From positions 1-5,198 of the forward strand of contig JAGDDO010000233.1 in the NCBI GenBank assembly GCA_017848205.1: a DNA stretch of 5,198 nucleotides. The letters run 5' to 3'. The notes under the pieces are model-generated. The model saw nothing but the letters and a program-made list of their open reading frames with translations, had not been told where the DNA came from and did no database searches. A program made the position numbers and the translations under genes. The stretch is from Oscillospiraceae bacterium (GTDB taxonomy: Bacteria; Bacillota_A; Clostridia; Oscillospirales; Ruminococcaceae). This document shows, in pieces, positions 1 to 5,198 of the stretch (positions are counted from its first letter, which is position 1; each line of letters starts with the position of its first letter).

Positions 1-581
1 CCTGTATTCTGGTACCCCCATGATTCATCGGCCGGATGCTCGGAAAGCGGCATGAACTCAATATGCGTAAAATGATTTTCCTTAACGTAATCAATAAGAC
101 GGTCTGCTATTTCAGAATAGGTAAACCATCCGTTTTCATCCTCAGGGTTTGTATGCCACGAGCCGAGATGCACCTCGTAAATGCTCATAGGAGAGTTGAA
201 ATTCCGTGTACGTTTCTCCATCCATTCTCTGTCGTGCCATTCAAATCCGCTCAGATCAGTTATAACAGAAGCGCTCGCCGGTCTGAGTTCCATACCGAAC
301 CCGTAAGGATCGCAGTGATCCACCGTGTTTCCGTTTCGTGATGTGATCTGAAATTTATAAAGGTCTCCGAAAGCAGCTTCGTCCGAAACATAAGTGAATA
401 CTCCGCTTCGTCCTTCTGCGGTCATTTCACAGCCTTTCCAGCCGTTAAAGCTGCCTATTACTTTTACTGATGATGCCGCCGGTGCATAGGTCCTGAAAAC
501 GATCTTTCCATTTTCGCGGTGAGCTCCGAAAAACTCATATGCATCGAAGGCTTTCCCGTCATAAAAATCCTGTAATATCAT
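1..581 (-). CDS. glgB: 1,4-alpha-glucan branching enzyme, N-terminal part (3' end outside window)
   Basis: GlgB cuts alpha-1,4-glucan chains and reattaches them as alpha-1,6 branches during cytoplasmic glycogen synthesis. The 193 complete codons visible begin MILQDFYDGK. Residues about 13-100 form a CBM48-type beta-sandwich (FFGAHRENGKIVFRTYAP, then VKVIGSFNGW at 39-48). The GH13 barrel then begins with YEVHLGSW (135-142), followed by FTHIEFMPLSEHPADESWGY (171-190); these match the branching-enzyme pattern rather than the related trehalohydrolase TreZ. The GH13 catalytic residues lie beyond the window. The protein starts directly at CBM48, without the extra N1 domain of E. coli GlgB. The start is secure: a GGGGTGA ribosome site lies 8 nt upstream and an in-frame TAA sits two codons before the ATG. 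The gene begins 17 bp after the carboxypeptidase stop, so the two are probably cotranscribed. The family is clear; activity cannot be judged from this fragment. Confidence 0.93.
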   Translation of the reverse strand, partial: MILQDFYDGKAFDAYEFFGAHRENGKIVFRTYAPAASSVKVIGSFNGWKGCEMTAEGRSGVFTYVSDEAAFGDLYKFQITSRNGNTVDHCDPYGFGMELRPASASVITDLSGFEWHDREWMEKRTRNFNSPMSIYEVHLGSWHTNPEDENGWFTYSEIADRLIDYVKENHFTHIEFMPLSEHPADESWGYQNT

Positions 582-589
582 AAATTATG

Positions 590-596
590 TCACCCC
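590..596 (-). promoter_or_regulatory. Ribosome binding site of glgB
   Basis: The minus strand reads GGGGTGA 8 nt before the glgB ATG at 579-581. It lies wholly between the upstream carboxypeptidase stop codon and glgB, so glgB has its own initiation signal although it is probably transcribed with its neighbour. Confidence 0.7.
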
Positions 597-598
597 GT

Positions 599-1768
599 TT
601 ACCAGCCGGTATCCTCGTCATTTCCGGCTTCGTTTTCAGCGTCCCCGCTCTCATCCTGACTGTCTTCGCCGGCATCTTCTCCGGTTGTTTCATCTTCTGA
701 TGAGGAAATATCTTCTGAAGAGTAGTCGTCGGAAGGCATTACTGTTTCAGCCCCGGCTCCGAACATGTAAAGGAATGTTTCGTCGTAATCAGGTGAAAGT
801 TCAGGTATTTTTACTGTAACGATAAATCCGTCACTGTTGTTTCCCGATACTGTATAAGGCCATTCCGCACCGTTGTTGTTCAAGCATTCATACGGTATAG
901 GAATACTTGTTTTGTCTGATGCCATATCCATCGGAACGTAATAGATCCTGTAGAATTCCGTATCGGAATATTTGTATTCGAGAGGATTGTCATACTGGAA
1001 ATCCTTTATGAAACCCTCGTACTGTTCGAGTGCAACGCCCATTCTGTAGATCATTGAAGCATGTACAGGGCCGACATAGCGGAAATGCCATGATTCAGCA
1101 CGGTACTTTGTGATGTGCTTGTTCTGCTCGGTGTAGCGGAGAATAAGTCCGTATTTTGCGGCATTGCTGTAGATCCAGCTGTACTCGCCTTCATTGCGGA
1201 GCGCAGGATATTCGTATCCGTCGTCAATGGCAAAGTCCATTGCCAGACCGGTATGATGCTCGCTGTGTCCCGGAGGTGCAACAAGATCTGATTCGAGAAG
1301 TCCTGTGTTTTCAAGATCTTCATCGTACATCTGCTTCTGTTCATCGTAGCTGCGGTATCCGCTGTTGCAGAGAATATTTGTTATACCTGTCTTTGCGGCA
1401 AAGTCATCGAGCATGGAGTTGATAGCCTCTATCATGGTTTTGTCGAGCTCCATGTATGACCTGTCAACTTTATATGAATCTGATTTGTTTTCATAAATAT
1501 TTACAATGTTCGGATTTGATCCGTCACCGTATTCATAGTCCCTGTTTACAAGAATAAGATCTCCCCTGTGTATATCAGAGTTCTGTACCTCCACGTAAAC
1601 GGAAGGAACCTCAGTAACCGCTTCAGTAACCTCAGTTACAGGAGCCTCTGTTTCTGCAGTTTCCGAATTTTCATCGGCAGCAGACGGAGAACCGCTGCAT
1701 GAAGTGAGCATAAGCGAAAATGCAAGCATAATAGCTGACGAAAAAGCTGTCATCGCCCTTTTGTTCAT
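599..1768 (-). CDS. VanY-type (M15B) D-alanyl-D-alanine carboxypeptidase, lipoprotein
   Basis: This 389-residue protein should remove the terminal D-alanine from peptidoglycan stem peptides on the outer face of the membrane. Residues 1-24 are a lipoprotein signal (MNKR, hydrophobic 5-20, lipobox LTSC with Cys24). A Thr/Glu/Val-rich linker follows (about 32-55, TEVTEAVTEV). The M15 zinc peptidase core spans about 105-245: SGYRS at 136-140, SEHHTGLAMD at 169-178 fitting SxHxxGxAxD (zinc ligands His171 and Asp178), and ESWHFR at 225-230 (catalytic Glu225, zinc ligand His228). All expected catalytic residues are present. About 250-345 is a further region (YRIYYVP, YTVSGNNSDGFIVTV) that I cannot assign. 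Residues 347-388 are a Ser/Asp/Glu-rich acidic tail, probably disordered. The start is supported by AAGGGTGA 9 nt upstream and by a strong promoter in front. No VanR/VanS or ligase genes are nearby, so a cell-wall remodelling role is more likely than glycopeptide resistance. Confidence 0.93.
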   Translation of the reverse strand: MNKRAMTAFSSAIMLAFSLMLTSCSGSPSAADENSETAETEAPVTEVTEAVTEVPSVYVEVQNSDIHRGDLILVNRDYEYGDGSNPNIVNIYENKSDSYKVDRSYMELDKTMIEAINSMLDDFAAKTGITNILCNSGYRSYDEQKQMYDEDLENTGLLESDLVAPPGHSEHHTGLAMDFAIDDGYEYPALRNEGEYSWIYSNAAKYGLILRYTEQNKHITKYRAESWHFRYVGPVHASMIYRMGVALEQYEGFIKDFQYDNPLEYKYSDTEFYRIYYVPMDMASDKTSIPIPYECLNNNGAEWPYTVSGNNSDGFIVTVKIPELSPDYDETFLYMFGAGAETVMPSDDYSSEDISSSEDETTGEDAGEDSQDESGDAENEAGNDEDTGW

Positions 1769-1777
1769 TAGTAATAA

Positions 1778-1785
1778 TCACCCTT
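1778..1785 (-). promoter_or_regulatory. Ribosome binding site of the carboxypeptidase gene
   Basis: The minus strand reads AAGGGTGA 9 nt before the ATG at 1766-1768. This supports the chosen start, which is immediately followed by the lipoprotein signal peptide. Confidence 0.7.
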
Positions 1786-1788
1786 TTT

Positions 1789-1820
1789 AAACGTAAAACA
1801 TCATATAAAAATATACGTTT
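1789..1820. repeat. Inverted repeat in the carboxypeptidase leader (possible operator)
   Basis: Arms AAACGTA (1789-1795) and TACGTTT (1814-1820) are perfect 7-bp complements around an 18-bp AT-rich centre. The repeat sits just downstream of the -10 box, at about the predicted transcription start. It could be an operator or a weak leader hairpin. AT-rich sequence makes chance occurrence plausible. Confidence 0.4.
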
Positions 1821-1822
1821 TA

Positions 1823-1851
1823 ATTATATCATATCGCGAGTGGGTTTTCAA
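1823..1851 (-). promoter_or_regulatory. Sigma-70-type promoter for carboxypeptidase-glgB
   Basis: On the minus strand, TTGAAA (1846-1851) and TATAAT (1823-1828) are separated by exactly 17 bp. The -10 is a perfect consensus and the -35 differs at two of six positions. The predicted start is near 1816, giving a leader of about 48 nt. It lies in the 113-bp gap after the regulator gene, so the carboxypeptidase and glgB are transcribed from here even if some readthrough arrives from the regulator. Confidence 0.8.
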
Positions 1852-1881
1852 GATTATTGTACATTAAATTTTCTTAAGAAA

Positions 1882-3609
1882 TCACTTAACGACGCTCCTT
1901 CGGTAGGCAAGTGCTGATTTACCTGTACGTTTTCTGAAGGCACGCATGAAGTATGAGATATCCGCATATCCGCAGCGGCCGGCTATCTCGCTGACGCTCA
2001 GTGTTGTATTGCGGAGCAGGCTCATTGCAAGAGACATGCGTGCTTCCATAAGATCAGCGTGAAAGCTCACTTCATGGAACTCCTGATAAAGATGCTGGAA
2101 ATGTGAGAGGCTGATGCCGATTTCAGCAGCCTGCTCTGCTGCCTTCCATTCGTTCTCCGGTTCCTCGTACATCTTTTCCCGCAGTGACTTCATTATCGCC
2201 TGATACGGCTGACGGATATCAGCGTTCTGTCTGGCAAGAAGACGCAGCTCACGCTCAACGTGATTCATGCGAAGCCTTTCAATTGCATTGGCAATGATCT
2301 GGCAGAACTCGCCGTAATAGAGTTCGAATGCCGCTTTATCAGATGAAAAGCGCCTCATACATATGCCGAAAGCCCTGTCCTGATAATGGAGCGGAGTGAT
2401 AAAACATGTTGAAGGTACGGCGGTATCTTCCGTTTCACTGAGGCTCACGCTGCTTCCGGTCTCGATCCTGCCTTCCGAGTTTCTTGAAAGTATACAGGTC
2501 AGCTTATCGGAATAGCCTTCCTTTCTGTAGCTTTCAGGATCGTTCACATCACCCTGCCAGTCCGTGCAGAGACATATGCTGAAACTGTCATCAGCCTCGA
2601 GAAGATACAGGTTGCTCACAATTGCAATAACGCACTCATTCAGAGAGCTTACGCTGCTCATCATGGAAGAATAGGCACTGTGAAGAAAAACCGAATTATG
2701 CTGCAGTTCCATAAAATGCTTCCGGGTCATTACAGAGCTTTTCATCTGATCAGGATCACAGCCGCAGCTTGCACCGATCTGCAGCGTCGTATCTGCCTTT
2801 ACCGGAGCCGCTGTTTCACCGCTTATCATTGTGTGAAGCCGGCAGACTGCATCTGCACCGGTCTGAAGATAGGTTCCGCAGACGGTAGTAAGCAGAGGAT
2901 GAAAGTGCATAAGATCAGGGTTTCCGTCATATCCTCCGACAGCTATCTCCTCGGGGATGCGTACACCTGCCTCCATCAGTGACCAGCACAGCTGCAGGGC
3001 CATATAGTCATTTCCGCAGACCACAGCCTGCGGTTTTTTTATTCTTCCGCTTATGATATCCTCAGCAAGCTTTATACCGGATCCGATCCAAAAATCACCG
3101 TAGAATACCTTTTCACGGTCAAACGGTATACCGTGTTTTTCAAGTGCGTCACGATATCCTGAAAGGCGCTGTTCAGCATGGTGCTCACCTTCAGGACCTG
3201 TCAGGCATACAATATCATCAAACCCGTGTACCTTTATAAAATGTTCTGTCAGCATGCAGAAATGTTCACGGCTGTCCTGTATCACAGACGGAAAGCCTTC
3301 TTTCACGCAGTCGAGCATAATTGCCGGAACGCCGAGCTTTCCGAGAGTTTCCGCAATGGAGTCAGCAAGTTCAGTATGGTAATACGAACCGCCGGCAAGT
3401 ATCGCCCCGTCAAAATGCATCTGCCGGAGAAGTGAATATATGTTTTCCTCACCGATGATCTGGCGGTCGTCATTGTAGTAATTGATAAAATGAGTAATAA
3501 CATAAAGATCATAGTCAAATACTGCAGCCTGCTTTCCTATCACTCTGATAAGATCAAGCGTATACTGCGTATCTGCCCACATGGTAAGAAACACGATCCG
3601 TTTTCTCAT
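1882..3609 (-). CDS. Sensor-AraC hybrid transcriptional regulator (LacI-like sugar-binding domain plus C-terminal AraC helix-turn-helix)
   Basis: This 575-residue cytoplasmic regulator probably senses a sugar. Residues about 4-280 resemble the periplasmic-binding-like effector domain of LacI/XylR regulators (FDGAILAGGSYY 67-77, CLTGPEG 135-141, PQAVVCGNDYMALQL 193-207, VGGYDG 224-229, then SCGC 281-284). There is no N-terminal LacI DNA-binding helix. About 290-450 is a separate middle domain (FITPLHYQDRAFG, 403-415) like those preceding GGDEF domains in clostridial sensor proteins; no GGDEF is present. About 475-572 is the AraC domain: first helix-turn-helix around 490-511, second around 539-560 (VSEIAGRCGYADISYFMRAF). 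The ATG at 3607-3609 is chosen because AAAGGAGA lies 8 nt before it. An in-frame GTG at 3634-3636 would add nine residues but lies upstream of that ribosome site. The gene is divergent from a GH5 cellulase, which suggests control of plant-polysaccharide use; the ligand is unknown. Confidence 0.9.
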   Translation of the reverse strand: MRKRIVFLTMWADTQYTLDLIRVIGKQAAVFDYDLYVITHFINYYNDDRQIIGEENIYSLLRQMHFDGAILAGGSYYHTELADSIAETLGKLGVPAIMLDCVKEGFPSVIQDSREHFCMLTEHFIKVHGFDDIVCLTGPEGEHHAEQRLSGYRDALEKHGIPFDREKVFYGDFWIGSGIKLAEDIISGRIKKPQAVVCGNDYMALQLCWSLMEAGVRIPEEIAVGGYDGNPDLMHFHPLLTTVCGTYLQTGADAVCRLHTMISGETAAPVKADTTLQIGASCGCDPDQMKSSVMTRKHFMELQHNSVFLHSAYSSMMSSVSSLNECVIAIVSNLYLLEADDSFSICLCTDWQGDVNDPESYRKEGYSDKLTCILSRNSEGRIETGSSVSLSETEDTAVPSTCFITPLHYQDRAFGICMRRFSSDKAAFELYYGEFCQIIANAIERLRMNHVERELRLLARQNADIRQPYQAIMKSLREKMYEEPENEWKAAEQAAEIGISLSHFQHLYQEFHEVSFHADLMEARMSLAMSLLRNTTLSVSEIAGRCGYADISYFMRAFRKRTGKSALAYRRSVVK

Positions 3610-3617
3610 CTTTAGAT

Positions 3618-3625
3618 TCTCCTTT
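3618..3625 (-). promoter_or_regulatory. Ribosome binding site that sets the regulator start
   Basis: The minus strand reads AAAGGAGA 8 nt before the ATG at 3607-3609. The site lies inside the extension that would be translated from the alternative GTG at 3634-3636, so the ATG is the better start. Confidence 0.8.
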
Positions 3626-3665
3626 CCGGCGGTCACAGATCCTCAGGGCAGCTTTTTCGTTCACT

Positions 3666-3780
3666 TTAAGAAAGCACTGATTTATTCATAAATCAGCGTA
3701 GGGCACGGAGCGAAGCCCCGCAATCCCCCACCCGGAAATACGGCAAAGCCGTATTTCCGATTTAATCAGTGTTTCCTTAA
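3666..3780. repeat. 115-bp palindromic element with terminal inverted repeats (MITE/REP-like or structured leader)
   Basis: The ends are imperfect inverted repeats: TTAAGAAAGCACTGATTTA (3666-3684) and, reverse-complemented from 3762-3780, TTAAGGAAACACTGATTAA (16 of 19 match). Inside are three hairpins: CTGATTTAT/ATAAATCAG at 3677-3696; GCG-TA-GGGC paired with GCCCCGC at 3696-3721; and a perfect 12-bp stem CGGAAATACGGC/GCCGTATTTCCG with an AAA loop at 3733-3759. It encodes no protein. It occupies most of the regulator's untranslated leader, and its right end touches that gene's -10 box. TTAA occurs at both tips, which might reflect target duplication but also belongs to the repeats. The layout fits a small non-autonomous mobile element or a dispersed palindromic unit; a cis-acting leader RNA is the alternative. 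Copy number elsewhere cannot be seen here. Confidence 0.75.
3733..3759. repeat. Perfect 12-bp hairpin inside the element
   Basis: CGGAAATACGGC, loop AAA, GCCGTATTTCCG. The stem is perfect on either strand. Neither side is followed by a T-run (GGGTGGGG follows in the regulator direction), so it is not a standard rho-independent terminator. Confidence 0.85.
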
Positions 3781-3808
3781 TTATAAGGTATTTGTACTTA
3801 ATTTTCAA
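3780..3808 (-). promoter_or_regulatory. Sigma-70-type promoter of the regulator gene
   Basis: On the minus strand, TTGAAA (3803-3808) and TATAAT (3780-3785) are separated by exactly 17 bp. The predicted start is near 3773, so nearly the whole structured element is transcribed as a leader of about 164 nt. The last base of the -10 box is also the end base of the element. Confidence 0.8.
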
Positions 3809-3826
3809 TAATATTTTGCAGAAAAG

Positions 3827-3857
3827 TCCATAGTTTCAATCCGTTTTTCCATTGTTT
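3827..3857 (+). promoter_or_regulatory. Candidate AraC-family activator site: two direct half-sites 21 bp apart
   Basis: TCCATAGTTT (3827-3836) and TCCATTGTTT (3848-3857) match at 9 of 10 bases, or 10 of 12 when extended. They are in the same orientation with starts 21 bp apart, two helical turns. The downstream copy covers the -35 hexamer TTGTTT (3852-3857) of the cellulase promoter. Same-orientation half-sites at about 21 bp, the nearer one touching -35, is the known arrangement for activators such as AraC. The adjacent divergent regulator, with its AraC domain, is the obvious candidate to bind. Binding is inferred. Confidence 0.6.
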
Positions 3858-3880
3858 TATCTGTTATTCTGGTGTATACT
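3852..3880 (+). promoter_or_regulatory. Promoter of the GH5 cellulase gene
   Basis: TTGTTT (3852-3857) and TATACT (3875-3880) are separated by 17 bp. The -35 is weaker than those of the two leftward promoters (TTGAAA), as expected of an activator-dependent promoter. The predicted start is near 3887, giving a leader of about 125 nt. Confidence 0.7.
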
Positions 3881-3904
3881 TAAGTTATGAAAACGATTAT
3901 ATCA

Positions 3905-3932
3905 CGTATTTTCCGCATTTGATGGAAATACG
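3905..3932 (+). other. Hairpin in the cellulase 5' leader
   Basis: CGTATTTTCC (3905-3914) pairs with GGAAATACG (3924-3932): nine base pairs with a single bulged T and a 9-nt loop. A smaller CCGGG/CCCGG hairpin follows at 3945-3964. Neither precedes a T-run, so they are not classical terminators; they may affect mRNA stability or be protein-binding sites. Confidence 0.5.
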
Positions 3933-3994
3933 CTGATTTGCCTGCCGGGATTTCCGATGCCCGGTCAGAAACAACATGTAAGGATTATATCTAT

Positions 3995-4001
3995 AAGGAG
4001 G
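3995..4001 (+). promoter_or_regulatory. Ribosome binding site of the cellulase gene
   Basis: AAGGAGG lies 10 nt before the ATG at 4012-4014. It is the best Shine-Dalgarno match in the window, consistent with a highly expressed gene. Confidence 0.85.
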
Positions 4002-4011
4002 AAAAATCTCT

Positions 4012-5198
4012 ATGAGATCAATTTTCAGACGCATATCTGCCGGTGCGGCAGCTGCAGCAATGGCAACAGGCTTTTTATCATTAAACGGACTTTTCTTCAC
4101 TGCCGGATCAGGCTATTTCAATGATTCCGCTGTGATCGTAAACGCTGCAGGCGGATACACCATTCCTGACATCAAGGTTCAGCAGAAGCAGATCCCTGAC
4201 AGCGAAGGTCTTAAGATGACAAGAGACATGCGTCTCGGCTGGAACCTCGGAAACACACTCGATTCCATCGATGACACAGGAAACGTTAAGAACGACCTTG
4301 ACCTTGAAACATACTGGAACGGCGGTTTCAAGACAACAAAGGAAATGATCGACGTAGTAAAGAAAGCCGGCTTCAACACTGTCCGTGTACCGGTTTCATG
4401 GCACAACCACATGGACGGCAGTCTTAACATAAACAAGGCATGGAGGGACAGAGTTCAGGAAGTCGTTGACTACGCATACAAGAACGACATGTACGTTATC
4501 CTAAACGTTCACCACGACAACGATCCTAATACAATGTATCCTACAACTGCAAAATACGAACAGTCAAAGAAGTACATGACAAGCGTATGGAAGCAGGTCG
4601 GCGAACGTTTCAAGGACTACGGCGACAAGCTCATTTTCGAAACAATGAACGAGCCTCGTATGACAGGCCACACATATGAATGGTGGCTCAACATGAATGA
4701 CAAGGACTGTATCGATGCCATCCAGACAATCAACAAGCTCAATCAGGACTGTCTCGACACCATCCGTGCAACAGGCGGAAACAATGCAAAGCGTTACGTT
4801 TCAGTTCCGGGCTATGACTGCTCTATCGACGGTGCAACAAACAGCTACTTCAAGCTTCCTGCAGACAAGGTCCAGAACCGTCTTATCGTAGCAGTTCACG
4901 CTTACACACCATACGGATTCGCACTTGCAGAAACATCTGACTCACAGAGCACAGACAAATTCGACTACACAAAGGACGCAGGCGACATCGATCAGGTGCT
5001 CAATGCGATCTATGACACATACATCTCAAAGGGTATTCCGGTTTACATCGGTGAATTCGGTGCCCGCGACAAGGGCGGCAACACACAGCCGAGAGTTGAC
5101 TGGGCTGCTTACTTCGTGGCAAACGCATCTGCACGCAACATTCCTTGCTGCTGGTGGGATGACTATTCATTCATGCTTCTCGACCGTTCAGACGTAAC
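4012..5198 (+). CDS. Secreted GH5 endoglucanase (cellulase), 5' part (3' end outside window)
   Basis: This enzyme hydrolyses beta-1,4 bonds in cellulose or related beta-glucans outside the cell. The 395 codons visible begin MRSIFRRISAG: a basic N-terminus and a hydrophobic stretch (about 9-30) form a secretion signal, with cleavage perhaps near VNA-AGG (43-47). The GH5 barrel starts around 65, with MRLGWNLGNTLDS (73-85). Key positions are Arg125 (TVRVPVSW), NVHHD (165-169), acid/base Glu214 in ETMNEPR (210-216), His296 and Tyr298 (VHAYTPYGF), nucleophile Glu348 in YIGEFGA (345-351), and CWWDD (380-384). The catalytic set is complete and most resembles subfamily GH5_4, which also includes xyloglucanases, lichenases and xylanases, so the substrate is not certain. 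Carbohydrate-binding or dockerin modules, common in ruminococcal cellulases, would lie downstream. Codons are strongly biased to AAC, GAC, TAC, AAG, ACA and GCA, unlike the minus-strand genes, suggesting high expression. Confidence 0.95.
   Translation, partial: MRSIFRRISAGAAAAAMATGFLSLNGLFFTAGSGYFNDSAVIVNAAGGYTIPDIKVQQKQIPDSEGLKMTRDMRLGWNLGNTLDSIDDTGNVKNDLDLETYWNGGFKTTKEMIDVVKKAGFNTVRVPVSWHNHMDGSLNINKAWRDRVQEVVDYAYKNDMYVILNVHHDNDPNTMYPTTAKYEQSKKYMTSVWKQVGERFKDYGDKLIFETMNEPRMTGHTYEWWLNMNDKDCIDAIQTINKLNQDCLDTIRATGGNNAKRYVSVPGYDCSIDGATNSYFKLPADKVQNRLIVAVHAYTPYGFALAETSDSQSTDKFDYTKDAGDIDQVLNAIYDTYISKGIPVYIGEFGARDKGGNTQPRVDWAAYFVANASARNIPCCWWDDYSFMLLDRSDV

Noticed and set aside
36..341. Plus-strand open frame opposite glgB
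   Set aside because: It overlaps a well-supported GlgB reading on the minus strand, shows no recognisable domain, and has no ribosome site of note.
599..1768. A vancomycin-resistance cluster based on the VanY-like gene
   Set aside because: No VanA/B-type ligase, VanH, VanX or VanRS genes are present; M15B carboxypeptidases are common housekeeping enzymes in clostridia.
1870..1881. Perfect 12-bp palindrome TTTCTTAAGAAA directly after the regulator stop codon, as a terminator
   Set aside because: The stem is short and AT-rich with no usable loop and no clear T-run, so it would be a very weak terminator. No convincing terminator was seen between the regulator and the next promoter.
3610..3636. 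GTG at 3634-3636 as the regulator start, adding nine residues
   Set aside because: The strong AAAGGAGA site lies downstream of the GTG and at ideal spacing from the ATG at 3607-3609, and the sensor domain begins right after that ATG.
3733..3759. The 12-bp hairpin as a rho-independent terminator or attenuator
   Set aside because: The stem is strong, but the following bases are G-rich toward the regulator and GATTTAATC toward the cellulase, with no T-run on either strand.
3666..3780. A CRISPR repeat or riboswitch of a known class
   Set aside because: There is no series of evenly spaced repeats, and I do not recognise a conserved riboswitch core; the paired ends fit a palindromic element better.
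4697..5197. Two open frames overlapping the cellulase in another plus-strand frame
   Set aside because: Their Ser/Thr/Gln/Arg-rich content is the out-of-frame reading of the strongly biased GH5 codons; the GH5 frame contains all catalytic motifs without interruption.

Overview
The window looks like chromosome of a cellulose-degrading Ruminococcus-type Firmicute (R. flavefaciens or R. albus are the nearest guesses). The reasons are moderate GC content, strong AGGAGG-type ribosome sites, TTGAAA/TATAAT promoters, a secreted family-5 endoglucanase, and a sensor-AraC regulator of a kind common in these clostridia. The genus is an inference from gene content, not from a marker gene.

Layout. Three genes lie on the minus strand and one on the plus strand. 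Reading leftward from about 3.8 kb they are: a 575-residue regulator with a LacI/periplasmic-binding-type sensor and a C-terminal AraC helix-turn-helix (1882-3609); a lipoprotein D,D-carboxypeptidase of the VanY/M15B type (599-1768); and the N-terminal third of a glycogen branching enzyme, glgB (581 to beyond base 1). The carboxypeptidase and glgB are 17 bp apart and probably cotranscribed from a clear promoter at 1823-1851. Facing right is the 5' part of a secreted GH5 endoglucanase (4012 to beyond 5198).

The 402-bp gap between the divergent regulator and cellulase genes (3610-4011) is the most informative part. It carries back-to-back promoters: TTGAAA-N17-TATAAT leftward and TTGTTT-N17-TATACT rightward. 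A 10-bp direct repeat, TCCATwGTTT, occurs twice exactly 21 bp apart, and its second copy ends on the last base of the cellulase -35 box. This is the geometry of class II AraC/XylR activator sites, so the regulator probably senses a sugar and switches on the cellulase.

The regulator's own leader (about 164 nt) is mostly occupied by a 115-bp structured element (3666-3780). It has 19-bp imperfect terminal inverted repeats, three internal hairpins (one a perfect 12-bp stem with a 3-nt loop), and an outer end that meets the -10 box. It looks like a small palindromic mobile element (MITE or REP-like) or a structured leader RNA. The best candidate for something undescribed is this combination of element, promoter and AraC half-sites. 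No CRISPR array, tRNA, rRNA, transposase or convincing rho-independent terminator was found.
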